Notes: a model not told the origin generated them from the sequence alone. A stretch of DNA of 64,000 nt from Heterostelium multicystogenum (GCA_003667245.1 RCNN01000032.1:82313-146312); one strand, 5' to 3'. Counted from the stretch's first letter, positions 1 through 10,995 are shown. Made by a program: numbers and translations.

Positions 1-356
1 TGAAGAGGCAGCTAGAAGTAATGCACCATTTAGAGGTAGAGGTCGTGGAAGAGGTAGAGGAAGAGGTAGAGGTCGTGGACGTGGACGTGGACGTGGTGGT
101 AGAGGTCGTGGTGGATTTAGAGGTGGGGATGCACCTTCGACCACAGGAGAGGAGCAAAATACAACACCCACCAATCCAACAACAAATCCAGCAGAGGTAC
201 CAGCAGGAGAAAGTGGTGGATTCAGAGGTGGACGTGGAGGATTCAGAGGTCGCGGTGGATTTTAGAGGAAGAGGTGGAAGAGGACGTGGCGGAAGGGGTC
301 GTGGTGGAAGAGGTCGCGGTGGATTTACTAATGGTTCAGCCCCTGCTTCATCTTAA
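1..356 (+). CDS. C-terminal end of an RGG/GAR-repeat protein (partial)
   Basis: The fragment enters from the left edge and is almost entirely glycine-arginine. Codons from position 2 give a long run of alternating Arg-Gly, then RGGFRGG, a Thr/Pro/Asn-rich spacer, and a second RGG block. That frame stops at 263-265, but the RGG pattern continues without loss in the next frame after a four-T run near 261-264, ending SAPASS and TAA at 354-356. The last repeats fit one protein with a 1-nt indel better than a real stop. RGG tails bind RNA and are arginine-methylated in nucleolar and mRNP proteins such as Gar1, fibrillarin, nucleolin and Lsm14/Scd6. The domain that would identify the gene lies outside the window, so I cannot choose between these. 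Confidence 0.75.
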   Translation, partial: KRQLEVMHHLEVEVVEEVEEEVEVVDVDVDVVVEVVVDLEVGMHLRPQERSKIQHPPIQQQIQQRYQQEKVVDSEVDVEDSEVAVDFRGRGGRGRGGRGRGGRGRGGFTNGSAPASS

Positions 357-621
357 ACATGTTATATTATTCACCAAATAAATTGATAAAGTATACTCAA
401 AAAACAATTCTTTCCAACTCTATTTCCGTCTTGCACACAGGCGTGTGGAATTAATGCAAAAAACGTCATCTTTGTAAAAAAGATATTTTCATTTTAAAAT
501 TGATAGGAGGGGGCAAAGTATCAATCAAACTAAGGCTTGCTTGTGTCTCAACATTAGTTTTTCTCAGATATTCACATTTACAAGTAGTGAGATCATTTAC
601 TCAAGTCATAAGGATATTCAA

Positions 622-2695
622 ATGAATAGATTATCATTACATTTCCTACTTGTATCTTTTGCTATTTTTGTCTACTTTTGTTGTGTCAGATGATGATGTG
701 TCAGTGACAACAAAGGTAAAGAAGTATTCATCTTTACTAAATGATGTCGATTTAAATGGTTTGTATAGACAACAGATGCTATTTGAAAACTCATGGTATG
801 GGTAAGAGAGTATACTAATATACCAATAGATGAAAAGCAATTGATTGATTTGTATGGAAAGTGTAGATTGAAGTCCTATGCAATCATTCAAAAGTCTTCT
901 ACAATAATGTCGAAAAGTAATATTATTATAAACTCTGGTTTTGGTTCAGTTAAAACATTCAACAAGAAGATGGTTTCCGAAACTATCAAGAAGTCAGTGG
1001 AGTTAACTGAGGAACAAATAGCCGCTCAATGGGAATCAAGAAATCTTTTAATGGAAGTCCTTCAAGAGAGATCATTCAGAGGAGTGTACTCTTCCGATCA
1101 AGTTCTTGATCTTAAATCAAATGTAACTATTTGAATCTGGCAAATCTCAGTTTGACAATAGTTATTAATTAGCTATTTTTGTTCCAGGTTAAAAAATAAT
1201 ATCGATTTCATTTGGTTAAGAATTCCATTACCTGTTGTCGAGAATGATGATTTCCCACTAGATTTGTATTCTCGAGTCAACGACACACAACAAATCAATA
1301 GATATCCTTTGATGGCACAGGAGATCAATTCTAAACACTTGTTGGCCAAGAATATTAGGGCTATGGCTGAGCGATTTGGTTCTGAGCATTTTTCATTCCA
1401 TCCACATACATTCGTTCTTCCAGAAGACTATGAATCATTACAGAAATACTCTTTGGATAACCCTACTGTCAAGTTTATAATGAAGCCAAAGTTTGGTGGA
1501 AGAGGAACTGGAATTCATTTATACTCAGATTCCAAGCAGATTGCAAACGATCCAAACTATGTCGTACAAAACTACATTACCAATCCATTTTTAATCGATG
1601 GAAAAGAAATTCACCTGTAGACTCTATGTATTAATTACTTCATTGGATCCATTAGTTGTTTATATTCACAGCAATGGTGTTGTGAAGTTTGCCACTACAA
1701 AGTAATGTTAATTATATATTGAAGCAGGTTATAACATCTAACAAAGTCTTTCTTTTAGATTCAATGCTGATCCAACCACTTTTAATGATGAAAACATGTC
1801 TATGCATATCACAAACCAGGCGGTAAACTCTGGAAAATCAAATTTCGCATTTAGTACTGACATAAATGTTGACGACGTTGGAAGCAGATGGAGTCTCAAG
1901 GCACTCTGGAGATATTTAGACAACAACAATATCTATTCATCGAAAGTACTTTGGCAAAACATTAAAGAAGTTGTCTTAAAATCAATCTTCAGTGTTGAGT
2001 CTTCCGTGCTTGCCAAGACCAAAGAGCTAATGAAGTCCGATTCAAATGCTTTCCAATTGCTTGGAGTTGATGTAGATTTACTAGACAAGTATGCTACATT
2101 ATAAATTAATATTTTCTTGATTTCTAACCTTCCCAATTCAATAGCTTCCAACCAATTTTCATTGAAGCAAACACTAATGCACAACTCGGTGGATCCAAAG
2201 CACCTTTTGATAATTACAACAAATTGGAGCTGATCAGAGAAACTTTTGATATGGTCGGTCACACAGTATACAATGCAACAACAATGAAAAAAGCAATTAA
2301 ATCTAAGCTCATACAAAATAGAGCATTAAATGTTGCTAGTAAAAATACCAGAAAAATTGGAAAATGAGGACAGTATCGGCATCATGTCGACAGCAGATAT
2401 TGATCCACTTCACTTCAAATCTGTTCAGCAAATTGATGAAGAGTCACTTGAAAAACTAGTCCAATTCGAATTTGAAGTATGATTACTTTTAAAGCAATAA
2501 TAGCAAAAATTGTAAGATCAAATTCTAACCATTTTAAAACTCCATCTTCATAGAAAATACACCAAGCCAACTATGAGTTGATTTACCCTTCAAAAGAAAT
2601 CCATTGAATCAATGTCAAAATATCAAGCTAATTCTGGAAGTAAATTAAATAAGATGTTACATCTGTATGTAAGCAGTGACGGAAAAGATTACTGA
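622..2695 (+). CDS. Tubulin-tyrosine-ligase (TTL) family ATP-grasp protein with signal-peptide-like N-terminus
   Basis: The TTL/ATP-grasp core is clear at 1189-2300: FIMKPKFGGRGTGIHLY is the ATP-binding block, VVQNYITNPFLIDGKEIHL the following TTL motif, and a downstream exon has VVYIHSNGVVKFATTKF and SMHITNQAVN. The family ligates amino acids (Tyr, Glu or Gly) onto tubulin or other proteins. The ATG at 622 opens MNRLSLHFLLVSFAIFVYF, a hydrophobic segment like a secretory signal, but the frame must shift near 680 to continue into SDDDVSV and again near 790. Introns are visible at about 1123-1187, 1620-1760, 2100-2145 and 2480-2550. Another break near 2350 lies in an A run; the last frame ends with TGA at 2693-2695. 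If the start is right, this is a secretory-pathway TTL homologue, which is unusual. It converges on the next gene with 118 bp between stops. Confidence 0.8.
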
Positions 2696-2813
2696 ATCAT
2701 TAGATAACCTGAACGAATTTCGCCAACAATAAAAACCATAGCTCCATATATTCGTATTTTCCTTAATAACAAATGAACTAAAGGATGCAGTAGAATATGT
2801 ACTTTAAATGATT

Positions 2814-5800
2814 TTATTTATTTTCATATCCTATCTCATTTAAAAACTGAGCAAACTTTTTGTAAACTTCTGTTTCCTTTGCTTGAGGGGGCATATCTCT
2901 TACAAAACCATGTAACTTATCTCTAAACATCTTTTCACCATCTTGTAATAGGTAGTCGAATCGCTTTTCCATGACATGACTTGTATTGGATATTGACATC
3001 GATGTAAGATACTCCAAAAATATTTCCTGAACTCTGGCGCACTCTGCAATTTTTCCACTGTTTTGTGGATCAAAACAAAGAAAATCAATTTGTTGTCCCC
3101 AAAGCTCATTCATCACTGATTTAATTAATGAAAAAGATTAGTAATATGTTGTGGATTTTTAATTCAAATATTAGACTTACAATCATTCTTTTGAATAAAT
3201 AATGCAGTACCATATTTCTTTTGTGTTTTCTGGGTTGCCATTTTAACTGCAGACATTACATTGAAAAAGTTATCATCAACCAAGCTAAAACCAACGAAAA
3301 GAATGTGTTTGGTAATAAGTGAGGACTGTAAGATACCAGATAGCGCTTCTCTTTTGTCTCCATAACGAATATAATCCTCTCTTGTAATAACAATGTCGGA
3401 TGGATGTGTAACACAACCATGCAACTTTAGAATCCATCTATTCTTTTTATCCGTGATCGTTTCATATGGCAAAACTGTACATGGGACGTTGATGGCCCTT
3501 GATGCAATTTCAAAGCACTGATCATAGTTGGTCGTGATTACATCGGTCACTGGAGTGGACGCCAGCAGGAAATGTGGTAGACCGCTGTATGATACTTTCA
3601 TCAGGTTGGAAATTTCCTCTTGCATAGGCACATTAATTTGCTTAAACATCGATTTGTGCTTTTCGTGAATATCACTAAATAAATCTGCAAAGTCGTCAAC
3701 ACTTGCTTCGTTGAGGATATCGACCTCAGGTTTGGGTTGGAATTTGGCCAATGTCTTTTTCCATCGATTTTCAAGCACTGTAGCTCTGTCTAGATAATGT
3801 AGCTGCTCCATCGCTGCCATCTCTTCTGGCTTCATTCCTAGCTTTTCTCCAAGCATATTTAACAATCCAGCCCACGTTGGCAGGCCTGCAGAGCGACTAC
3901 ATCCTGCACCCAAAAATATTCCAAGCTGTCCATCAGTCAGCATCTTTGATAAATGCTTAGCTTTTGCCATCATTTCTTCACCTAGCAATTGGTTATATAT
4001 AAACTTGAAGCTCTTGTCTTTCTCCATCATTTGTTTTCTTGTGTTTCTGGCTGCAGTGTACATGGGTAGCTCATTGGTAACCAACACTACATCATATTTC
4101 CAAATTCTGGTGGCAACATAAATCTCGTGCAAAAGCATCGATAGGATAACACCTGCATATTCACCACCGCCTCCTCCTCCGGTACCGACAATTGGCAATG
4201 CAACCATATATTTTGCACGTCCATTTTTAATCGGCGGTTTATTTTTTTCCAGATCTCTTCCAACAGAATTGAGAAAATCACGAGCACTTAGCATATACCA
4301 CTCGAGTCGTTCACTTGGTGTACTACCATAGGGAGGGACCACTGTCGTGAACCAAGGCTGTGCTATGTTTGGATATTTGGTTGGCCAATTTTTAATCTTA
4401 AATACACGAGAATTCTGCTCTACACGAAAATGGCTTGCATTTTGTGGATTTGAATTAATAACTTCGTTACGAATGTCCACAGGGAACTGCTCCCAATCTT
4501 TTTTGAGCCATGAACTCAGTCCCACTCTCATAAAAGAGTGACCGGGTGATGGAACCATCTTTACATCACACACCAGCATACACAGATCTCCATAGAGTAA
4601 GAATACATGGCCGTCATCAATCGATGGTGGAGGTAGATGTGAAAGCTTCGTAAAATCTACTTCGTATGTCTCACCCCTAAAGCCAATGAATGTCGAAGGT
4701 CCTAGGTAAGAGTTCCTATTTTTCTCCGATTGTTTAGGTTTCGTGTCTGGAGTCTTTTTCTTGGGTAGCACTGTGTCCATTAGATTTTTCATAAGTGATT
4801 TTTTCTTTTTTTGGAGGTTCTTGTTGGTTTTTGGTTGTGGAGGTAATGGAGGAGGTGATAGTACTGTTTCAGTGACCGGTTTAGAAGGAGTATCATTGTT
4901 TGATTTTTCCAAATCATGAGATATAAATGGCTGTTGTACAAAAAATTTCTGCTGTCTCTGATCCATCCCCATCATCGAATAAATTCTTCAAAGAAATAGG
5001 ATTATTTGAAACTGAAATTATTTTATCGTTACTCTTGATGGCGTCTTCCATCAAAGTATTGTTGATATCGCCAGTTGATGTATTGTTGACATCTTCAAAA
5101 GATACATTGTTGGGATCTTCAATAGAAGTATTGTTTGATTTCTTCAGTTGATGTATTGTTGACATCTTCAAAAGATACATTGTCGGGATCCTCAATAGAA
5201 GTATTGTTGATTTCTTCAGTTGATGACAAAGGAGACATTGTGATGGGTTGATCAGATGCAGAAAGTGGCTGTTGTTCAACGAACATTGTCTCATATTGCT
5301 TATTACTGATTGCCAATTTTCTTTGGTTCTCTAACTCTGATATCACTTTGATTTGATTGAAAATCGAGAGATATGGTGTGAGTGGAAGATATTTTCCAGA
5401 GTGTGAAGGAGTGTGAAGGGATGGAAGTATGACTTGTGATTGCGATTTGGAAAGACTATTAGGTGGTTGGTGCTTCTTTGTAGTTTCCAGGATAGAGTCT
5501 GAATCTGCTGAGATAGATATAGATCTTTCCAATGAAGACAATGATGAGGTTCTAGTTAGAGTCATCTGCTCTGAACTCTTTCTCAGCTCTGAACTCCTAC
5601 TCAACTCTGAACTCCTACTCAACTCTGAACTCCTACTCAGCTCGGAGCTTTTATTCAGCTCTGAACTTTTATTTAAACTACTAAAAACATTATTCTTATC
5701 TATATTACACTCCAAAGGTACTTCTACATTTGTGATTCTATCTAAATTTGGCAAATCACTTTGCTTCTCATTATCTTTTAGTAACACTAGTATTATTACT

Positions 5801-6010
5801 ACTATCCTCAACTACTTGTATATTTTCTGTAACTGGATCGTTCTCTTTTTCCTTGTGATTATTCGGCAGTACTAAAGAATCTGGAAGATTTGATTTGGAA
5901 TGACTTTCATTGGTGGTTTCAGGCGGAGGTGGTGATGGTGATGGTTGATCTATCTTTTGCGTGGCCTGTATTTCTTTTTTTTCTTCTTCTTTATTGTTGA
6001 TTTCTATCAT
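2814..6010 (-). CDS. Macro-like domain plus SIR2 (SIR2_2-type) fusion, probable NAD-consuming enzyme
   Basis: The last exon is 3115-2814, joined across a 65-bp intron (3116-3180, GTAAGT..TCAG) to the main body, giving about 1,040 residues. The N-terminal third is low complexity: Pro/Ser/Asn, six 6-residue Ser-Glu-Leu repeats and a tandem 24-residue repeat. A globular region follows (4720-4050) with LLYGDLCMLVCDVKMVPSPG and ALPIVGTGGGGGGEYAG, a macro-like pattern (phosphate-binding glycine loop after a GD strand). The SIR2 domain (3940-3180) shows FLGAGCSRSAGLPTWAGLL, TTNYDQCFE, KLHG with the catalytic His, and LFVGFSLVDDNFF. SIR2_2 enzymes cleave NAD+ in bacterial defence; classical sirtuins deacylate proteins. 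No zinc-binding cysteine quartet is evident, which favours the SIR2_2 type. Frame breaks near 5778, 5137 and 4950 all lie in homopolymers. Confidence 0.8.
5073..5218 (-). repeat. Tandem 24-residue repeat inside the SIR2 protein
   Basis: Two near-identical copies encode NNTSIEDPxNVSFEDVNNTST-type units. The copies start at 5073 and 5146, a 73-bp spacing, where an in-frame 24-residue unit would need 72. The extra base is in a T run (GTTTG in the copy near 5133 against GTTG near 5205), which is exactly where the reading frame breaks. A diverged partial unit continues toward 5040. Confidence 0.85.
5568..5675 (-). repeat. Six 18-bp tandem repeats encoding SSEL(N/S)(K/R)-type hexapeptides
   Basis: Six consecutive 18-bp units (5568, 5586, 5604, 5622, 5640, 5658) share the core GCTCTGAAC..., with few substitutions. 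On the minus strand each encodes a Ser/Glu/Leu/basic hexapeptide. The repeat is in frame and lies in the disordered N-terminal region of the SIR2 protein. Confidence 0.85.
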
Positions 6011-6417
6011 TTTAAAATAGTAGAAATATGGTAAAAAATTAAAGAATGCAGGCAGGTGGTTAAAAAGATGTAAAAACTAATCAGTTTGGTGTTAAAAAAT
6101 AAATTAGTGTAAGATTTATTTTGATTTTGTTAAAATTCCAAAAACAAAAAAACAAATGTTTTCAAACTCCGATCGAAGAAATGTAACCACCTTAGTGTTA
6201 CCAAATTGGTTTGTATTAATTTTTTTTGTAGTTTTAATTTATTGTTTTTAATCTTGGAAAGTACTTGTTATTCTATCACAAATTCAGTACAAACAAAATT
6301 TAATTCTTGGTGAGACAAAGTGGGGATTTCCATAGCAATTCTGACAACTAAACTAAGTGGTGCAGTACTTTGAAATAATACACCAAAACATCTATCTTTT
6401 GAACGTATCACTTGGAG
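6011..6417. other. Intergenic spacer between the SIR2 and bZIP genes
   Basis: About 400 bp of AT-rich DNA holding the 5' flank of the SIR2 gene and the 3' flank of the bZIP gene, both on the minus strand. I see no coding sequence or strong motif. Confidence 0.6.
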
Positions 6418-8087
6418 TTAAAAATATCCAGGTGGATTTGGAATGATTTGAACTGGAGGTGTATTGGAATTATTAATATTATTGTTGTTGGCTATTATTG
6501 GCGATGATGTATTATTATTTAAAAGTTGTGTATTAATTATTTGTTGTTGTTGCTGCTGTTGTTGCTGTTGTTGTTGTTGTTGTTTGTGGCGATGGATGGT
6601 TATTGGTTGTGGTTGTTGTAGTTGTTGAATATGGACTATACATATTTTGAATATTTAAAAGGTTATTGTTGATTTGGTTGGGGTTGCTATTCATAAGAGA
6701 TGGCGGGAATTGTGGTGGAGGTGGTGGGAAGTTTGAATCTTTCGATACAACACTACCCAAACATTTTTAAGCATTTCCATGTTGGCGAAATCGTATCTAG
6801 TGCTATAGTGTACACGAACAAGTAACATTGCTTCTTGTCGAGGAGTCAAAATTGCAGATAGTGCAGCGTGTGTGTCTTCCATCAAGGTACGTTGCTTGAC
6901 AAAATTCTTTTTCAAGTGTTCGAGCTTACGGGTAAACTCTAAAATCTCTGAAATGTCTACACCGCTAGCGTCGGTGATGGTGTTATTGATTGGTTGTGGA
7001 ATCGGTGCATCGGTGATTGAAAGGTTGGCAGCAAAAGACTTATTGAGACGCTCATTGGTCGGGAATACCATGACCTTACTCAGATAGAACTCCTTGATCG
7101 AACGATCCAATCGCTCACGTTCGTTACGAAGTTCAATATCGCCTTCCAATGGTTGGCACGGAGTTGTTTGATTGCGCGTGATTGATCTTCAGTGATCTGT
7201 GCCTCGGACATGTATTTGATCCACCAACCATCCGAGCTTGGTCCAGAGATTGACGAGATCATTGGGTTCTCAAGTGATGGCACATATCCCATGGCCGCCA
7301 GTTTGGCTTGTGTGTATGGATGTACCATCTTTTCGACCTCTCTTTCAATGATTGAGTGACGCTTCTCAATCGAAAGATGGAACAATTGTAATAAATAAAT
7401 GAGTGAACGATCATCGTTCTTCTTGATTGCAACATCTAGCTGAATAATGATTTGTTTAGCCTCCATCATCATAGTAATAAATGCTGGATCTGGTTTCATA
7501 ATTTCGAGACCACCTCCTTTCTTAAGATTCAAATTCTCCTTTTTCAGTTGGTCATTCTCCAATGCAAGTACTGCTAGTTTCTCCTCGATATCCCTGATAT
7601 ACTCCTTCTTTCTCTGTCTGTAGTTTCTGCTAGCCAAATTTTGATTAGCTCTACTTCTATTCTTTTTCTCACGCTCACGATCTGAATCAGAGTCACTGTC
7701 TGGCGAATTTGGTTCTTTTTTTACTTCTTGTTGTTTCTTTGATTGTTTAGTTTGTTTTGATGGAGCGGGTTGAGGTGTCTGAGTTGGTTGTGTTTGGGTC
7801 GGTTGTGGTGAATTTGACATTTGCTGTCCTTGTTGAACTTGATAATACATTTGTTGTTGGAGTTGTTGCTGTCCCTGATTTTGGGTCAAAGTAGATGTCT
7901 GTGGTAAAACTGTTGCAGATGTTTGTGTTGTGGAAGCTGTTTGAGGTGTTAAACCTGGACTATTGTTGTTTGTATTTTGTTGTTGTTGTTGTTGTTGTTG
8001 ATATAAAGAAAGTAAAAGCTGTTGATCGCCTTCAGCAAAAGGTACTAATTGATGAAAAAATGATTCAAACGATCCAACTGGGTCCAT
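6418..8087 (-). CDS. bZIP transcription factor with Q/N-rich tails
   Basis: The start MDPVGSFESFFHQLVPF is followed by a poly-Gln run and a Q/T/P-rich region. An acidic Ser-Asp stretch leads into the bZIP: basic region RSRANQNLASRNYRQRKK, then a zipper with leucine/aliphatic heptads (LAVLALENDQLKKENLNLKK), at about residues 140-195. The downstream region (to about 6770) is helical and well formed, including LTPRQEAMLLVRVHYSTRYDF, so it is probably a second conserved domain. The C-terminus is Pro/Thr/Asn/Gln-rich and ends NPPGYF with TAA at 6418-6420. Frame breaks near 7140, 6775 and 6600 fall in short runs or repeats. Dictyostelids have a family of bZIP factors, including DIF-response regulators DimA/DimB. 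I cannot say which member this is. A 2 kb AT-rich 5' flank suggests complex regulation. Confidence 0.85.
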
Positions 8088-8585
8088 CTATAGAATAAAT
8101 AGTACAAGTTTCGATAACTGTATATAATAAGTTAAATATATTAATAACTATAATTCTTATTAAATTCCCTTTTATTTTGTAATTATTATTACTATTATAA
8201 ATATAAAATAGGTGTGTGTGTATATATATATAAATATTATACAATTATTTACAACAATTCCAATAATAGGTAATAATAACAATAATGATCTATTATTACT
8301 ATTAATGTAAGAGTGGGAAGGAAAGACTTTTGTCTGTTTGTTTGGTTGACAATAAAAAAAAACAAGATCTAAATTGAAAAACAAAAAAAGCAAAACAACA
8401 ACACAAATCTAATTTAAAATTAAATTTTAAAATCAATATCAGACAGAGTATCAAGTTGGTCAATATGAATATGAGTATCAAGAAAAAATAACACAGTGCT
8501 GTTTATCTTTGAAGTCAACCTTTTTTTAAGATTTAGTTATAAAAATAACTTTCAGCTTTGAAAACTAAATTGATATTAAATATAT

Positions 8586-8634
8586 ATAATATAATATAAT
8601 ATAATATAATATAATATAATATAATATAATATAT
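8586..8634. repeat. (ATAAT)n microsatellite, about nine units
   Basis: Uninterrupted pentanucleotide repeat flanked by TATATA sequence. Confidence 0.95.
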
Positions 8635-9379
8635 ATTTGAACTGATTAATTTTTGTTTTTTAAGTGTTTAGTGGTTGTATTAATAGCTTGTTGTTATTGT
8701 CAAATGTATGTTATGTGGATGTATGAATGTTGTATGGTTTAGTTGTTGTTGTTTTGTGTTTTAAATGGTAAATTAATACAATTGGCTTTGAGAATTATAT
8801 ATATATATATTGTAGAAAATGTGTAATTTTGAGGATTATTTAATTTAAACTATGTTGACCAAAAACAAAAAGCTTAGATAGATCTAAGTATAAGTCGTCC
8901 AGTGTATTGTTTAAATGAATTACTTTGAGAACTACGAGTTTCACTTGAGATAGATACAACTAAACGAATGAAAGGAACAGCACAATGAATGAATGATAGG
9001 TGTAGATAGCTGACTTCCATTGAATAACCAATTGCTCATTGTATAAATTATTCAAATTGTTAGGATTATTATTATTATAATATTTTCATTACTTACTTGT
9101 ATGTTTTACCACCACTGTAAAACAATACACAATTGAGGTATAGCAATAACAATGTTTAACTAACAATTATTATTACTATATATCAATATCAATAATAATA
9201 GTTGAGAGTAACAACAATGATAATTACTACTATTATTATTTTATAACAAGTTATTATTATTACTATTCTCACTCTAAAATATTATTATCAATCTGTTTAT
9301 TATCTCAAACTATTACTTTTTACTATTTACTACTAATATGAGAGATAGATATGATGAGATAATATTATTATTTATGTAT

Positions 9380-9387
<8 letters not shown>

Positions 9388-9410
<23 letters not shown>

Positions 9411-9411
9411 A
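9388..9411. repeat. (TTA)n microsatellite
   Basis: About eight TTA units in an AT-rich spacer. Confidence 0.9.
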
Positions 9412-9595
9412 ATTATTTGTTTGGGTACGATCAAAACATTAACACACACACCTTAATTTATTTCGTTGGTTTGGTTTTGGTTTTGGTTATTTGTGATATG
9501 AGTTTTGATTTAAATATTAATTTTTGTTTTTAAATGTTTATAAACAATTAAAGAGTAATTAAACATTGTATGTGAAGTCAGAAAGCAGTTTGTTG

Positions 9596-9613
9596 TTTTT
9601 TTTTTTTTTTTTT
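9596..9613. repeat. 18-nt T homopolymer
   Basis: Continuous T run, typical of dictyostelid intergenic DNA. Confidence 0.95.
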
Positions 9614-9741
9614 CAAAAAAGCAACATTGTATTTTTTGCAAAAAAGCCGACCTAGTATCAATGTTGACCCATACGATTGCTTACATACTTTTGAAGGTAG
9701 CCCTTAAACCGGTGTAATTAATTGGTTTCTGGAATAATACT

Positions 9742-9757
9742 ATGAGCAGCTGCTCAT
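9742..9757. repeat. Perfect 16-bp palindrome centred on an E-box-like CAGCTG
   Basis: ATGAGCAGCTGCTCAT is its own reverse complement, in a comparatively GC-rich patch of an AT-rich spacer. It could be a dimeric factor site; this is inference. Confidence 0.7.
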
Positions 9758-10167
9758 TTAATGTTATACCCTACTACTATTATTACCTCCCCCTCTATTT
9801 AAGAAAAAACCATGATAAATAACAATGGTTACAATGCTGATTTCAATTAGTAATAGCAATTAGTAATTAATTAAGAATTAAAATATATTTTAATATTATC
9901 AATATATTAAATAAATAAATAAATAAATAATAATAATTATAAAGTAATTGTTATAATTTAGTAAAAGCTTTTATATATTATAATTAAAAGATGAATTTTA
10001 ATATAGAAATGAAGATATTAATAAAGTTAATCAAAAATTTAATTTAGTAAAATTAATTTGTAAAGTTGGGCGTGTTCAATTCGTATCATACGACAGACAC
10101 ATAAATAGTAGGTGTCTATTTTAATATATGATGATGGGGGTTACAAATTACATTGTGTGAAATTCTA

Positions 10168-10745
10168 CTATAGCTCTGACTGATGATTCATCATACAAAA
10201 GATCTTGTTTGACCAAAGTTGCCTTTTGCCAAGGTAGGTTGCATTGATGGAAGTGGTCACTGTTTTATTGGAAATTTTGAAATGAGCCATCATATCGCAA
10301 TCCACACTAGTGCGCCCATTTTCCTCATCTCAGCTCAACTCGTATAACATGCTTATTCCGTTCAGATAGAGTTGGGGATCAACAGTCACTTCGTACTTTA
10401 ATAAAAGAATTACCTTAAGCAACAGATTGCTGGGTTTGTTGAATTATTTTTAACAACGGTCTACTAATTCATAGTTGGCTTGATACTTTCCTGGTAATCC
10501 TAGTACTTGACATAATTTAATAGTCTTTCCTTATGATTCAAAAATTTCTTAGTTCTCTTTAGTAAACAACTTGTAACTATTGTTACTTTTCTATCCTCCA
10601 ATTTAAGTCACACCTTATGGCTCAATATTAGAGCTTCATAAGAAATTAGTGGAGTACTAACTCTCTTCTGTCAAGTGCTCGATAGTTTGGGATGAAATCC
10701 AATACCAATTATATCTACATTAGAGTGTGCTTCATTAGATTCCAT
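10168..10745 (-). pseudogene. Decayed protein-coding gene of unknown function
   Basis: Minus-strand reading from an ATG at 10745 gives MESNEAHSNVDIIGIGFHP, then in one frame STPLISYEALILSHKV. A shifted frame gives TIVTSCLLKRTKKFLNH, then KLCQVLGLPGKYQANYELVD, then YEVTVDPQLYLNGISMLYEL and TSVDCDMMAHFKISNKTV, ending at TAG 10168-10170. Composition is clearly protein-like and richer in GC than the flanks. At least three in-frame TGA stops interrupt it (after SST, HKV and YELS), plus two frame changes. The frame changes could be indels or an intron, but the TGAs are not homopolymer events, so I call it a pseudogene. The opening DIIGIGF resembles ketosynthase starts, but nothing downstream supports that. 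Confidence 0.55.
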
Positions 10746-10995
10746 TTTGATCGTAATTTCATATGTTGTTTATTCTTTTATAATTATTTATTCTAAATAA
10801 CTTTGAATTGAAATGAATCGTCCCCATAACCACCACACATGGATAAATAATAGTTTGATTCTGACTTAATACTAATTTTAAATATCCAAATTTTTGATCA
10901 ATCAAATCGACCACCTTAAAGAAATAATGACTTTATACAATCTCATTATCATTAATTTCTTTTGTTGTTTTTATTAGTTGAAAGAAATATATTAG

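Larger units (their letters stand above)
8088..10167. other. Long AT-rich intergenic region upstream of the bZIP gene
   Basis: About 2 kb with no convincing coding sequence. It contains an (ATAAT)n microsatellite, a (TTA)n run, an 18-T run and (AAAT)n, plus one GC-richer patch near 9640-9790 holding a perfect 16-bp palindrome. It most likely holds the bZIP promoter. Confidence 0.6.

Noticed and set aside
21..262. Acidic open frame rich in Val and Glu on the plus strand
   Set aside because: It is the alternate frame of the Arg-Gly repeat; only its last part, after the frame break near 262, is real coding.
2814..6010. Classifying the SIR2 gene as a pseudogene because of three frame breaks
   Set aside because: All three breaks are single bases in homopolymers, one is shown false by the duplicated repeat, and the domains are otherwise intact.
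10700..10745. Polyketide synthase start suggested by DIIGIGF
   Set aside because: No ketosynthase active-site or other PKS motifs follow; too short a match.
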